DNA of 64,000 nucleotides from Spodoptera frugiperda (Eukaryota; Arthropoda; Insecta; Lepidoptera; Noctuidae). The notes under the pieces were generated by a model. The model did no database searches. It was not told the DNA's origin and saw nothing but the letters and a program-made list of their open reading frames with translations. The stretch covers positions 2,728,001 to 2,792,000 of the forward strand of contig NC_064217.1 in NCBI RefSeq assembly GCF_023101765.2, given 5' to 3'. This document shows positions 1-11,152 of the stretch, one piece after another; the first letter of the stretch is position 1; each line of letters starts with the position of its first letter. A program made the translations under genes and the position numbers.

Positions 1-203
1 GTTTGAATTAAGTAATTATTCATAACTAACTGTTGATGTATTTATGAATGATGAAATAAAGAGAAAAAATTTAGAACTTTTGTTACGGGTTTATAGGTAG
101 ATGATCGAATCTTTGGTGCTGGAAAATATTAATTATATTACACCTAGAATTATCTCGAACCTAAGAATTGAGTATAAATATAAACATGACTAAAATTCAT
201 CAT

Positions 204-246
204 GTCCAGCAGTTGCACTTGTGACAACTCGACCAACAAGGCAGAT
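204..246 (-). repeat. SINE S2, 5' head fragment
   Basis: The minus strand reads a tRNA-like head with the words TTGGTCGAGTTGTCACAAG and GTGCAACTGCTGG. This is the same head as in the longer S2 copies at 2999, 23661 and 60962. Only the A-box part is left; the B box and tail are missing. Confidence 0.6.
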
Positions 247-409
247 AGACAATAATGTAACCTATCTTTACCAGTTCTGTTTTAAGTTCCACATAATAGA
301 GGGTGTAATAAAAATCAAAACCTTACACTACTACTAAACGAGATCTTCACAGTGACGTCACACATAGCTCTCAGCATCTCACGTTCCTTATATTAAGTCG
401 ACCGTTTAC

Positions 410-612
410 CTCATTTTTGGGCCATACGACCTACGAATGAACTCACTAGTTGGTAGTTTTACTTCCTTATGAATATGCATCTTGTCGGTCGTGGGAACAC
501 GCTCTATATAGGCCAATGGGTCCCTAGGGATGCATCGTCTCGGGGAACACTGACCGGCCAAACCACAATCTAAGTACTCATTAACAGTGCCCCTTGTAAC
601 GAAGCGCCAACC
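410..612 (-). CDS. Internal coding exon of an unidentified minus-strand gene
   Basis: The minus strand shows an acceptor (TTTGTATTCAG) directly before GGT TGG CGC TTC, and 203 bp later a donor (ATGAG|GTAAAC). The exon starts in phase 0 and ends with two bases left over. It is open throughout, and the in-frame TAA lies in the intron just past the donor. It encodes 67 residues beginning GWRFVTRGTVNEYLDCG and ending SEFIRRSYGPKM, with four cysteines (in LDCG, GQCS and RRC-type contexts) and mixed charge. There is no membrane segment. Base composition and codon choice are clearly richer than the AT-rich flanks. I do not recognise the family. The rest of the gene lies outside the window on at least one side, because an internal exon needs both neighbours. 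I am confident it is coding but cannot name it. Confidence 0.68.
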
Positions 613-660
613 CTGAATACAAAATCGTTGATAGAATAAGACGAAAATAGCAATTTTCTT

Positions 661-2599
661 CTTCAAGGTATAATTTATAGCGATTTTTATGTTGCCATAA
701 AAATAAAAGTAAGCGGATGAAAGGCTTTGATAAAATTAAGTGATTTTTTTTAAATATTTTTACCTTCGTCGAGGTAACGGTTGTCTTCCTTATTCAAATT
801 TTGTGGTCAGCCAGTTTTATTTCGATATATTGAAGGTTTGAATGTTTGTTTATCTTTAGTTTTCATACTAAAAGAGATTTTTTTATAGAATAGGAGGCAA
901 TCGAGCAGGCGTGTTACTGCCGGGTAAGCAATCAACGCCACCCACGGACACCCGCAACACCAGAGGAGTCACAGGTGCGTTGTAATTTAAAAACAAATAC
1001 GCTCTTTCCTTGGATGTTTGAAGGTCGTATCGGTTCGGTAACGTGTAACAATTTAAATGTTAGTAAGATATAACTTTTAAGTGATTATTATTGCGTTCAT
1101 GATTTTAGAGAACATTGTACCTATTATCTTAACAATTTATGTATATTGCTGCAACAATGCAGCGCTCTAAGATATTATAGATTCATAGTCTTACACGATG
1201 TCGATACAAACTATACAAATTCGCTATTGTTGCACGTTGAACAACGTTGTATACTAAAATGTATTTGTTGATTTTACAATGTATATTAATAAGTATATTA
1301 GTAATTTACTACCTAATAGCGTATTATTTTTAAACTGTTTGAAATATAATTAACTTGAAAGCGACAGTGACTATAAACTTGTAATCATGAGCCCCCATTG
1401 TGGCTTGAAACTAGTCGAGCATTCTTGAACAGATAAGTCAGTAAGTCGTATATTTTAATTAATGTCAACATGATACTAATCAGTAAGAGTCTCTATAAGT
1501 CCAGTTTAAAAACTGGACGTCTGACTCTGTTCTGAAGAATACATATACATATATCTAACAAATCTTCAACCAACAATAGATTCGGATAAGTGAAGTCACC
1601 GACTTCAAACTAGTTTACAACAAAAGCGAACGCTTGCAAATAAAGGAAGTGAGTTTATCAAAACTGTTGACTTTAGAAAAAATATGATCCTCTCTCGTCG
1701 GAGCTCTTGTAGAGATTAAGTCTGAGATTATCCTACTTTCAGTTATTCTTCGTCGAGTTTCAGAAACAAGCTACATTGAAGCTTTTGTATTTGTGTTAAG
1801 TTTCGAATTTGTTTGCTTTTGTATCGACTGGGTTTAGCACAGTTTTCAATGAATTGTTTTTAATATTATACTTAGTTAATCTCCTTGTTGATAGCAGTTC
1901 AGACATAGAGTAGTACCTACCTATGTACCTATATATGTATACATTAACCTGACTTATACATTCATTTAAAAAGGAGTTTTCACTTTACAAGGTGTAAACG
2001 AAACGTTCCTGAAATAAGCATTTTTCTTTTATTTTATCATTTTAATCGTTATTGTTTTCGTGTTATTCATGCAACAGTATTATTCATTTAGGCTTTACTA
2101 AATTACATAAAATAAATGTTTTTTTTTTTGTAATACAACTTATTTTTTTACCGTCTCCTGTTTGCAGCGTTTGGGGGCGTTGCGTTTACACTCTGTATAC
2201 TTTATTGTCAGACATAGAATTTACTCATTTTTTACCAATAGTTATGACTAAAATATTTCCCTTTACATATCATTGAATTAAAAATTCTGCTACACACATA
2301 ATGACACAAAAAGAAGTGGCACTAAACTGTCTCAAATCTATGTATTCACTAATCTAATGTACATTGCCATGTAGATATAATATAGAGGATATAATACCAC
2401 ATAATTACATCTGTACACTACAGCCTAGGTAACGTGGATTTGCGGTTATATCTGTTCTCTTCAGATACCGCACTAGACGTTACTTTATTGACATCTAATA
2501 TCTTGTGGTAATGTCTCATTAAACACTGCTAGGGAAATCTGATACAAGGATTATGAAGCTTATAAAGCCTTTTTTCAATGTAATCTTGACTTTGACTAT
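661..2599. other. AT-rich noncoding stretch
   Basis: If the exon at 410-612 is real, this is upstream intron of that minus-strand gene. It holds a family X fragment (895-985), a small relic at about 1399-1424 of the foldback family seen at 22137, and a GC-rich patch at 2152-2192 discussed as a possible minus-strand microexon. Nothing else is recognisable. Confidence 0.5.
895..985 (-). repeat. Dispersed family X, degraded fragment
   Basis: The segment contains ACCCGCAACACCAGAGG and CACAGGTGCGTTG. These match the core of the larger X copies at 5033 and 22795 in the same orientation, and the copies at 10305, 38125 and 44120 in the other. Confidence 0.6.
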
Positions 2600-2735
2600 A
2601 CGGTTGACGTGGTGGGCAAGCGGCCGCGCAGGGTGTAGCGGGTTCGATTCCCGCACGGAGCAACACGTGTGTGTTGTGTGATCCACAAATGGTTATTTCG
2701 AGTCTGGGTGTCATGTGTATTTGATATTGTGCAAC
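2600..2735 (+). repeat. SINE S1 (tRNA-derived)
   Basis: The segment has a perfect Pol III B box, GGTTCGATTCCCG, at 2641, preceded by a tRNA-like head (GGTGGGCAAGCGGCCGCGC). It is followed by the family tail GTGTGATCCACAAATGG and an A/T-rich end. Other S1 copies are at 7566, 9397, 21424 and 27969. It is not a functional tRNA, because the acceptor stem is absent. Confidence 0.75.
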
Positions 2736-2998
2736 GTTTTTTTAAAAAAAATCTTCCTCCTATAGTCGATCAGAAAAAGAAGTTAGTTCGGTAGTACTAA
2801 AGTCTAGTTTTCGTGGATAGAAAAGTTTTTTGGCTCGGTCGACTTTACGCCAGTTATGTTTATTCTTTTGGCAAAGGGGCGTCTAGGATCAAATAAAACA
2901 TCGAGTACAGATGAGATTTGTTATGGACTTTTTTAGTGTTTAAGTACTGAAATTTTTAAGACATAAAAGATTTGTATTAATATACTTTACATCTTCTT

Positions 2999-3224
2999 TC
3001 CCTCGTGGTCGCAAGTGCAACTGCCGGGCAAGGGGTCTCGGGTTCGATTCCCGAGTCGAGCAAAGTATTCTGGGCTTTTTTCTCAGTATATGTATAAGTA
3101 TGCCATAGTACAGTGCCGTAGTACTTATAACATAAATAGTAAAAAGTTGGTGTACATTGTACAGTAGCATTACGTACCGTAATGTGCACCTCTGCCTACC
3201 CCTTCGAGTATAAAAGGCGCGATG
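2999..3224 (+). repeat. SINE S2 (tRNA-derived), nearly full length
   Basis: The head reads GGTCGCAAGTGCAACTGCC with a B box GGTTCGATTCCCGAG. The body follows, with GTACATTGTACAGTAGC and a final CCTCTGCCTACCCCTTCG close to TATAAAAGGCG. The same order occurs at 23661-23910 and 60962-61205. The TATAAAA here belongs to the SINE tail and should not be read as a promoter. Confidence 0.78.
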
Positions 3225-3512
3225 GTACAAACTTTATATCTTGGATACACTAACATTAAATTAATATGATAGTCACATTCCATTTCTCCATATTAATTAT
3301 GCAATTCCGATGATTATACTACGATTAAGATCAATTATTTGGCCACTCCATAACATATCATAATTAGACTCCGTACTCAATTACGTCGTGTGAACTAATA
3401 AAGCATCTAGAGAATCTATAATTTGTTTAATTAGAATAAGATAATTAATTATTATACTTATAATACCAATGATAATTATGATTATTTATTTATGTGTTTA
3501 ACTTACTACATT

Positions 3513-3659
3513 ATGCCAGTGGTTTTGCCCGCGTGCCCGTTGGATAAAAAGTATCACCCACGTCAAGTCATACCCTGTCTATATACCAAATTTCATCAAA
3601 ATCCGTTCAGTAGTTTTAGCTTTATTGACGGACAAATATGCAAAACAAACAAACTGTGA
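3513..3659 (-). mobile_element. Short Helitron, 3'-truncated
   Basis: On the minus strand the 5' end is A|TCACAGTTTGTTTG at 3659. The body carries the family words CTAAAACTACTGAACGG and GTATAGACAGGGTATGACTT. The terminal hairpin and CTAG seen in intact copies at 8125 and 32170 are lost at the 3513 side. Confidence 0.6.
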
Positions 3660-5032
3660 TAAGTACAATAATTCCTAGAATAAGGTGGAGCTTATTTCTA
3701 CTCTACAATAAAGTTAACACATTGCAATAACAAGCACTGAGCTGTTTACATCCGAAGTTGTTTACCTCATCAGAAACTCATCACAACACGAAATGATTTA
3801 ATCCGAAGGCAGGAGACAGGCAATTATAAATAGTTCGGAGAAATTGAGTCTAAGCTAACAACCGGTCAAACTCGCCTTGAACAAAATCAACTAAATTGGT
3901 CTGCTTCAAGCGAATGCAACGTTGCATCGATCAGAGCTACCTCACCACCTCCCCTCACGGAAGAACCAACCCTATCCATAAAACTTTAAAGTTGACTTTC
4001 AAACGGTTGATCTCACGAAAATTCTAGTGAAATTTTCGTTGTGCAAGTACTTTGAATCTTTAGATACTTTATGTACGTACATAGAATAATGTAGTGTATA
4101 AAGTAAGCGGTAACTCAGTGCTTGTACTTTAATGAATTTTACAACGATGGATTTTCCAAGCGATGTCTCCCGTGGCGTTTGTCGTACCAACTTTTTGATG
4201 AACAGATCTCCGAACGTGCTTCATAACGGTGTGAGGCCAATCTTAAAGTTTCACGATTTAAGTTTTGTGTGGGAAATACGTGTTGGTCTTGTGCATTCGA
4301 GTTATGATGACTTGTTTTTAGATTGGTCGTTGGTCTTTTCATTTTTCTTAGAAAGTCCTTGCATAGAAGCTATTGCTTTGGTGGTCTACTAATAAAATTA
4401 TGCACAGAAGTATCATGAGATCATGAGACCTTTTCTTCTATTCCTAACGTTTGATAAACATGCTATCAATAGCCCTACAATGTAGGTCACCGGTGGCCTA
4501 CGTTAGCTGAGGGTCTTAAAGTCGTATTAAGTTACTCTAATTTGGTAGAAAAATACTAACAACAACTTTCAGTACCACTATTATAAAAAAAAAGTAAAAA
4601 CAAAATTTGTCCAAAGTCTTTCCCGAAACGAAACGACAAACATGGGAAATGTAAAAAAGAGAAAAAACAAAGGAATCGGATCATCCCAGCTAGTTACTGG
4701 CTCCCCAAATTAGAACGAGCCCAATTCCGACCATTGATAGGAGAGCCTGGAAGTGCCAGCATGTGTTACTAACAACGAGTTAATTAAAAAACTTTGTTTT
4801 TTTAGATAATATAGCATTCCAAATTTTGTTCTCAAAAGACTGCTTAGTTTTTATCGTTACCTATATAAAGAAGTAGAATTATAGTGGACGCATACTGGTG
4901 CAAAATGGTTACTGTATCTAAAACATTCATCGATCTTTCGTAGGTCCAAAAGAGGAACGATAAAGTTTTGTCAGTTAAAATAAAATTATCATCTTCATTA
5001 AAAACGTAAAGAGTCCATCTTTTTTTATGAAA
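3660..5032. other. Noncoding stretch, no gene recognised
   Basis: This is unique-looking AT-rich sequence. Open frames of 60-86 codons cover both strands at 4132-4392, but without splice sites or codon bias, so I do not call a gene. A short GC-richer patch (3905-3965) reads open on the minus strand but lacks a pyrimidine tract before its possible acceptor. Confidence 0.4.
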
Positions 5033-5340
5033 TGAGCCGGTAAACGAGCAGACGGATCACCTGATGGCAAACAATCGCCGCTGCCCATGGACACCCAAAA
5101 CACTAGAGGCGTTACAAGTGCGTTGCCGGCCTGTTTGGGGTTAGGAAACAAAGGTTCTTGAGGAATCAAGGATTGCGAAGATTGGTAGGTGGGGTATTTG
5201 GGCCTCTGGTAACCTCACTCACACGTTGAAACACAAACGTTGTTTTACGTCGATTTTCTGTGAGGCCGTGGTATCACTCCGGAGCCAGTCCATTTGTGCT
5301 GAAACACGACTCTCCCACACTTGACACATTAAAATTATTT
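5033..5340 (-). repeat. Dispersed family X, long copy
   Basis: Key words in order are CGAGCAGACGGATCACCTGATGG, split here as CAGACGGATCACCTGATGG, then CAAGTGCGTTGCCGGCC, GGGCCTCTGGTAACCTCACT, CTGTGAGGCCGTGGTATCAC and a final CGACTCTCCCACAC. A second long copy at 22795-23090 has the same order. There is no open reading frame of note. The transposon class is uncertain; it is probably a nonautonomous element or a LINE 3' end. Confidence 0.68.
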
Positions 5341-6286
5341 GCATAAATTGAAATAATAACGCGACATAATTCGACCACTTCGATATTTTCGGAACAACCA
5401 CTCTACCTACCGAATTGTATGACCTCAGACCGTTCACATTCGTTAAAGTTTTACATACGTCAATGAATTGGACTACAGAATTCATATAATTAATGCCGAC
5501 AGGATTGCAGGCGAAAAACTCAATGTCAATTATTTTAATTACGTCACACGTGTGAATGCAAAACTGTTATTTAAGGGGCTTTGCACATGAAGCAACTTTA
5601 GTTGGGTACTATAAATATTATTATACTATAAATATTATAATATTATTATTTCATAGTCGAGTAGCAGAAACTGACAACTTAAAAACTGTTGCAATTTTTA
5701 ATAGTTGCTATTTAATTTTGCGTAAATTTGAAACTAACTTCGTTGTCGATACTAGTAAAAGTAACTGAAAACTGTTGACGTTAACCTCAACTCAAAACTC
5801 CAGTAGCTACATGTGCACAGTGCAATTGAAGTAATGTGTAAACAGATAGTTGCCAGTCAGTTGCCAGTTGCTACAATAGTTGTTTCATGTGTAAAGCGCC
5901 TTAACCAAAATTTTAATACTCGTGTCGATTATTAGGCATTGGTGCGTCGATATACTGTTAAATTAATCAGCTGAGTATGTAATTATACCCTGATTTTAAA
6001 TGTTTAAAATGGTTTCGCGGGTAATATTATTAATTTTGGCGGTGGATGAGGTATTAAGGTTTCATTATAGTTGATTTTAATGTTGATTTAAGTGTTTACG
6101 GTTTTGTTAAGTGTTGTGTGACTTTAAGATAGGTTTTGGTTGGTTTTCGGTATATGAAAATTAGATTTTCTTTTTAATTAGGAGCAAAAGTAACCATGGA
6201 TAACATTACATTATCATTACTGTTGTATTACATTTCAATATTAAGTATTCTTCTTGTTGGCAGTGAAAGTCTTTGGTTACAATCGC
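5341..6286. other. Noncoding stretch with two weak signal-peptide-like starts
   Basis: ATG at 6009 is followed by a hydrophobic run and a possible donor (GATGAG|GTATTA). ATG at 6196 sits in the context AACCATGG and reads a hydrophobic run until it meets an R1 fragment at 6287. Neither has a linked downstream exon that I can see, so neither is called a gene. Confidence 0.25.
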
Positions 6287-6373
6287 TGAACCAATGCCGG
6301 ACGCGAGAGGTCGCTGTCGCCGACCACATCCCTGAGGACACGGCGGTGCTTAGCCCATCCAGGGCTTACTGCG
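6287..6373 (-). mobile_element. R1-like LINE, internal ORF2 fragment
   Basis: The segment is closely similar to 30464-30549 within the larger R1 copy. Shared words are CCGGACGCGAGAGGTCGC and ACGGCGGTGCT. It corresponds to the region encoding the zinc-knuckle end of ORF2, read on the minus strand. It has no 3' UTR or poly(A). Confidence 0.75.
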
Positions 6374-6870
6374 GGCCGAGTGGCCATCTATAAGCCGATG
6401 ATGCGATGTGTGATATAAATACACTAGCAAATTTGCAACTTTAGTGTACATGGGTAGGCTTAGTACCATATGTATTTTACTTAATTCTACATTATCTACC
6501 AAAAATAATAAGTAACAGTAGTTAAATAATGTAGTGAAAACTAAAGCAATAGATTGTCACAAACTTATTATAATATCAGCAAGTTCCGCTGCAAGAGAAC
6601 TTCTTATACTATCCGTTAGGGCTGTCGCAAATATTATCTTGTGTTGAGATTAATATTCATACGTTTTAAAGAGCATGATAAATGCAAGTTTTATAGAAAA
6701 GGACGTGAGGAATATGGCTCGTGGAATGAGACAGTATTTTGCTGGGATGTGGTGATGTTTTTATAAAAATATTTACTATTCATATTGATTCAGGGTTGAT
6801 TATTATCCTTATGAAATGCAATTTTTTTCAGTGTAGTAATCGTTTTGCATTGTCATTCCTTTTATTTCTG

Positions 6871-7002
6871 ACGGGGTAGGCAGAGTTGCACATTACGGCA
6901 TATAAGGCCTGCACAATGCACACCTACTACTGTATAATTGGGCCTATTGCCATTTACTGGGCACAGTTTCAGATTCCGTGCTACTACTGAGAAATTTTCG
7001 AG
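6871..7002 (-). repeat. SINE S2, 3' half
   Basis: The plus strand reads GGGGTAGGCAGAGTTGCAC, the complement of the S2 end. It then reads GGGCACAGTTTCAGATTCCG and TACTGAGAAATTTTCGAG, which match the middle of the S2 copy at 60962. The tRNA-like head is missing. Confidence 0.65.
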
Positions 7003-7565
7003 AGGTTCGAGAGTTGAGTAATCGTTTTTATTGTAAAAATATGCCTTTAAATGTAGAGGCTTCTAATTAGTTTGATATTATTTGTCGTATTTAACCAATG
7101 GACTTATTCAACTAAAGTTAAACTACCAAAATGTCTAATGTCTAAGCGAGCTTACCCCTTTTATATCTACTCTATATTTTTGACCATACAACTTCTTCTC
7201 TACCAAAAATACAAAAATGTCTCTGAAAGTGCAATAATATAATATTTTAATTGAAACCTGCTTTAATATTGACATGAGTGGCGATACGTTGACTGCACTC
7301 CGCCAACAGCTCTCGTTAAGAGCTGGAAGCAGTATGAAATAAATTATTTATATTTGCAATACATTTTGAAATAAAAAAAAAAACTGCGAGAAATCTTTTT
7401 AAGCGGTAATTGGTTAATAGTTGTTAAAAGCTATTGGTATGTTGGTATCCAATCAATTTTATGTTTCCAGTATTTTTGGTATAATAAGTAGCTGGTCATA
7501 ATACTATTGTGTTATCTTTTAAAATGAAGTAACCGTCATCGTCATTAACCGGACAATGTGTAACT

Positions 7566-7684
7566 GCACGGTTGCTGTGGTGGCTAGGCAACCGGCTGCT
7601 GCGCAACGAGTAGTGGGTTCAATTCTCGCGCCGCGCAACGTGCTGAGTGCGCGCGTGACTTACTCTATATGTGATCCACAATTG
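7566..7684 (+). repeat. SINE S1
   Basis: The head is TGGTGGCTAGGCAACCGGCTG, the B box is GGTTCAATTCTCGCG with one change from consensus, and the tail is GTGATCCACAATTG. It is joined directly to a Helitron 3' half at 7690. Confidence 0.7.
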
Positions 7685-7689
7685 AATAT

Positions 7690-7816
7690 TTGTCCGTCAA
7701 TCACGCTAAAACTACTGAATGGATTTTGATGGTATACAGACAGGATATGAGCTAATTTGGGTGACAGAAAACAGCTTATCCTACGGAAACGTGGTAAAAC
7801 CGCTGACAGAAGCTAG
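7690..7816 (+). mobile_element. Short Helitron, 3' half
   Basis: The segment begins at TTTGTCCGTCAATCACGCTA inside the family and runs to the CTAG|T end at 7813-7816. The terminal hairpin (GCGGGCGAAGCCGC in other copies) is decayed to GTGGTAAAACCGC. The 5' end is replaced by the S1 SINE. Confidence 0.6.
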
Positions 7817-8124
7817 TATGTTAGTAAATTCAAATTATTGTACAACCGGCAGGCAGTCTGTAACCAGTTATAATGCTTGTCAAGTTACAGTAGCGAATAA
7901 AATATTAGTTAAGCACTAAATTACCAATGATAACAACATTTCAACATTCTGGGAGAGCTCATGATAATGTTACAAAACTACTCGGGAACGAAATAAATTA
8001 TAAATACAGTACACTATAAATGTTGAGATTGTCGCGCGAAACTTTTGGTAAATAATTTTACAATATGGCCACTCAAAGTTTGACTTTATCTAGTGGTGTT
8101 GTTGATGTAACCGTTTTTATTAAA

Positions 8125-8300
8125 CTAGCTTCTATCTGCGGCTTCGCCTGTATTTCCATGTAATGAAAAGTACCCTATCGCCCACGTCAACTCATACTCT
8201 ATCTGTATATAAAATTTCATGAAAATCTGTTCAATAGTTTCAGTGAAATTGACAAACAGACACCGAAACAAACAAATTACATTTATAATATTAAGTGTGA
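8125..8300 (-). mobile_element. Short nonautonomous Helitron, intact ends
   Basis: On the minus strand the 5' end is A|TCACACTTAATATTATAAATG at 8300. The 3' end is the subterminal GCGGCTTCGCC complement followed by CTAG|T at 8125-8128. The 176-bp element therefore sits between A and T, the Helitron insertion rule. It has no coding capacity. Confidence 0.7.
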
Positions 8301-9396
8301 TAGACTAATCTGGTATTTGAATTTAATTATCCTATTTTTCAGAAAGGCTGTACCTATCAAATATATAAACAAAAATCGTAATCTAATAAAATAAAATAAA
8401 AATTAAGTAATTAAAAATTCTCAGTAACACAAGTACGTATAAACCAACAACCGCATTTAGTTTTTAATGAAAATTGAAACTCAATCTGAAATTATTAATC
8501 CAAGCATTGTTTTTAATTAAAATTTGAAATATCACTGCGGCTTCCTGTAGACGGCCCTAATCTACAAACAATTGTTGCCAACTACTGATCAAACACAAAA
8601 CTCGGTGGTTTGTGTGAGTTTCCAACCACATTTTAACTATGATATTGTAAACTATAGTAATCAAAGTGTGTACGTATATGTTTAGTTGCTATTTCGCTTT
8701 TACCGTATGGGAAAACCTTTTATGATTTAATTTAAATCACATTTTTATTACCATTTTGGCTGACGATTTACGAAAAATTAACGAAGTAAGCCCAGTAGTT
8801 AGGCAAAAATTGTATTATTCTCTTCGAGCTAATTTGAACACTCTTTGCAAATACGGCATTATATCAGCCGCACCTCTTGTCCGTAACATTCCTAGGCAAC
8901 CTATTAACAACCTACCCTGTTAATAGTAGGTTGTTGCTTGATCACAGAATAGCTGTAATCAGCTACTGTTCACATAGAATTTAATAGTGGATTAATTTAA
9001 TTATTTATTTTCGGTTTTCGTTGAAATAGTTGTTATACGCTTCTGTGGACAAGTACCACTTGCAGTTTCATTAAATTCAATTTATATGAGTGATCTCCAT
9101 ACTGTTTTTTAACATACATTTTATATACCACCACCAATTCTTCCGTTCTGAGAACAAGGTCAATATAAATTATACAGATTTTCCTTATTGAAATTAGAAG
9201 GAAATAAGATAGCACGTTTTCTTGTATCTTCAAAGTGGTTTGCTTTGCTTCCCAGAAAGTTAGTTATGAAGTAATTTTGATAAAGTAAATGAATGTCTTA
9301 CGAACCGATAAATAAATGAAAATGGAATAGTGATTACATAATATAGAATTTGGTGTATTGCTGCACCAAACCTTACTACCAAGTAAAGTTGACTGC
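8301..9396. other. AT-rich noncoding stretch
   Basis: Nothing coding is recognised. A short foldback (CAACCTATTAACA against TGTTAATAGTAGGTTG) lies at about 8898-8934. Confidence 0.4.
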
Positions 9397-9515
9397 ATGA
9401 TTGGTGCGGTGGCTGAGCGACTGGCTGCCGCGCAATGTGTAAAGAGTTCGATTCCTACATGGAACAACTCTGAGTGTCATGTTCATGTTGTCATTTGTAA
9501 ACACCCACGACATAG
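9397..9515 (+). repeat. SINE S1, diverged
   Basis: The head is GGTGCGGTGGCTGAGCGAC, the B box is AGTTCGATTCCTACA, and the tail includes CTGAGTGTCATGTTCATG. The order is the same as in the copy at 2600, with more substitutions. Confidence 0.65.
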
Positions 9516-10304
9516 GAGAAAATCCTGGTGTGAAACAACTAGAAAATCAAGCCCTAATAATAACATTAAAACCAAATACCAAAATAAGCAAAGTCCCAAA
9601 GCGCATTCAACCCCATAAACCCATTTCACGCGCTATGAAAACGTAAACACAACAAAATAAAACATCACAATTGAATCAACTCATCCTACATTTCGTAGGA
9701 GCAACGTTTATAAATCACGCCTATATTATCATCCTTCATAACGACCGTCGCAAAACAATAAAGTAACCGAGATAGTTAAGAAATCCTTCCGACCACTGTA
9801 TTGTACTTGAATAGTTTAATTGAGATACAAACAAGGGGACGGATGCGGCAAGAGTTATTATCCACTGATTTCAGTGTCTTCAAAACAATGGGACCCTTTG
9901 AAAGCCCTTTCTTGAGTGACAAATGGAAGGTATATTTCCTTAATCCGTTAGGAGTTAGTGTTTGAATGTCGGTGGAGTTACAAGCGGGTCCGGTTTGGGG
10001 AACTCAATGAGCGCTATACAAATTGTTTATGAACATGCATTATCGTGCTTAGTGCTAAGCTCTGTCTATTTCCTCTTGAAAGTTATTTAGTTAAGACCTT
10101 TTGTCAATTATTCTGTTGGATTTGGTGAGTGAAATTGAATCAGAAATTGAGGCTTTGCGCATTTTTTTAGTTGTTTGTAGATCTCTTGTCGTGTGGAATA
10201 AAGGTCAAGTTCGGTTTTGCCTTGACTTTTTCTCGCGTCTTTTACCCAACTATATTGAATTTATATTCAGCTTTCTAAGAGTTTCAAAACTACTCAATCG
10301 AATA

Positions 10305-10425
10305 CCCTTAAATTCCTAACCCCTAAACGGCTGACAATACACTTGTAACGCCGCTGGTGTTTTGGGTGTCCATGGACAGCAACGATTGCTGACCATCAGG
10401 TGAACCATCCGCTTGTATACCATCA
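10305..10425 (+). repeat. Dispersed family X fragment
   Basis: The segment reads CACTTGTAACGCCGCTGGTG, GGTGTCCATGGACAGC and ACCATCAGGTGAACCATCCG. This is the complement of the 5033 copy's core. Confidence 0.65.
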
Positions 10426-10631
10426 AAAAAGTAGCGATGAATCTCTCTCTCAAAATGATGAGTCTCGAAATGTTAAAAAATGGCCTCTACCCACAACCCG
10501 ACCCGACAAGCGCAGTTGAACTTAAAAGCGGTCGTATACGTGGTTGTAACGTAGCCATAATTTCTAAGGAAATGAGAAAAATGAGAGTTTACGCGAACAA
10601 AGAAGTGCGCGAGGCTCTAATGGATCGATAA
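10413..10631 (+). other. Unassigned 72-codon open frame beside a family X copy
   Basis: This open stretch uses an alternative start at 10413, and its first internal ATG is at 10437. Its residues include LYPQPDPTSAVELKSGR and EMRKMRVYANKEVREALMDR before a TAA. The composition looks more protein-like than most open frames here. No splice sites, promoter or recognised domain accompany it, and its first part overlaps the X repeat. It could be a decayed transposon frame or chance. No function is assigned. Confidence 0.2.
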
Positions 10632-11065
10632 ATCTTGAAGTTAAGCTGCGCTCGAGTTGCAACTGTTTACTCGTGGTAATATGTGAAACCGTGGACTGTC
10701 ATCGCGAGGCGTGTAGTGCAAATTATGTGCCACGCTAGCGTTGGTGATTACATTTTCTGAGAATATACGTTCTTGCTGTCAGTCCGTACGAACTTATCTT
10801 CACTGTTGATTTTGACTGATGGAATACGAGGAATGTTTTTTTGCTAAAACCACATAGGTATTTTCATTTTCGCTACACATTTATTTGAACCTACTAAAGA
10901 CAGAAAGCCACTACTGAAAATCTAAAAGAAATATAATATGCCTTCTCATAATCTACGCCAATGACTTCTAGGCTACCAACCATATTGCGCTGACTACTAA
11001 AACTGTCATCATATTCAAATACAACACTATATTTTCATACAACATTCCATAAACACAAGAAACAG

Positions 11066-11152
11066 CAATTCGACCCCGAGCTTGTTCAGCGAGGTATTAC
11101 AACGGTCCGTATGTTGCGACCGGACCATTTTGAATACGTTAGTCCTACATGA
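11066..11152 (+). other. Short coding-like stretch, unassigned
   Basis: This GC-richer island reads QFDPELVQRGITTVRMLRPD and then HFEYVSPT before a TGA. The preceding AG has no pyrimidine tract. A second plus frame across 11050-11210 is also open. It could be a decayed exon or transposon relic; I cannot decide which. Confidence 0.22.

Noticed and set aside
2641..2663. tRNA gene suggested by a perfect B box
   Set aside because: No acceptor, D or anticodon arms pair; the same unit recurs as SINE S1.
3209..3217. TATAAAAGG as a TATA box
   Set aside because: It is part of the 3' end of SINE S2, which recurs in diverged form elsewhere in the window.
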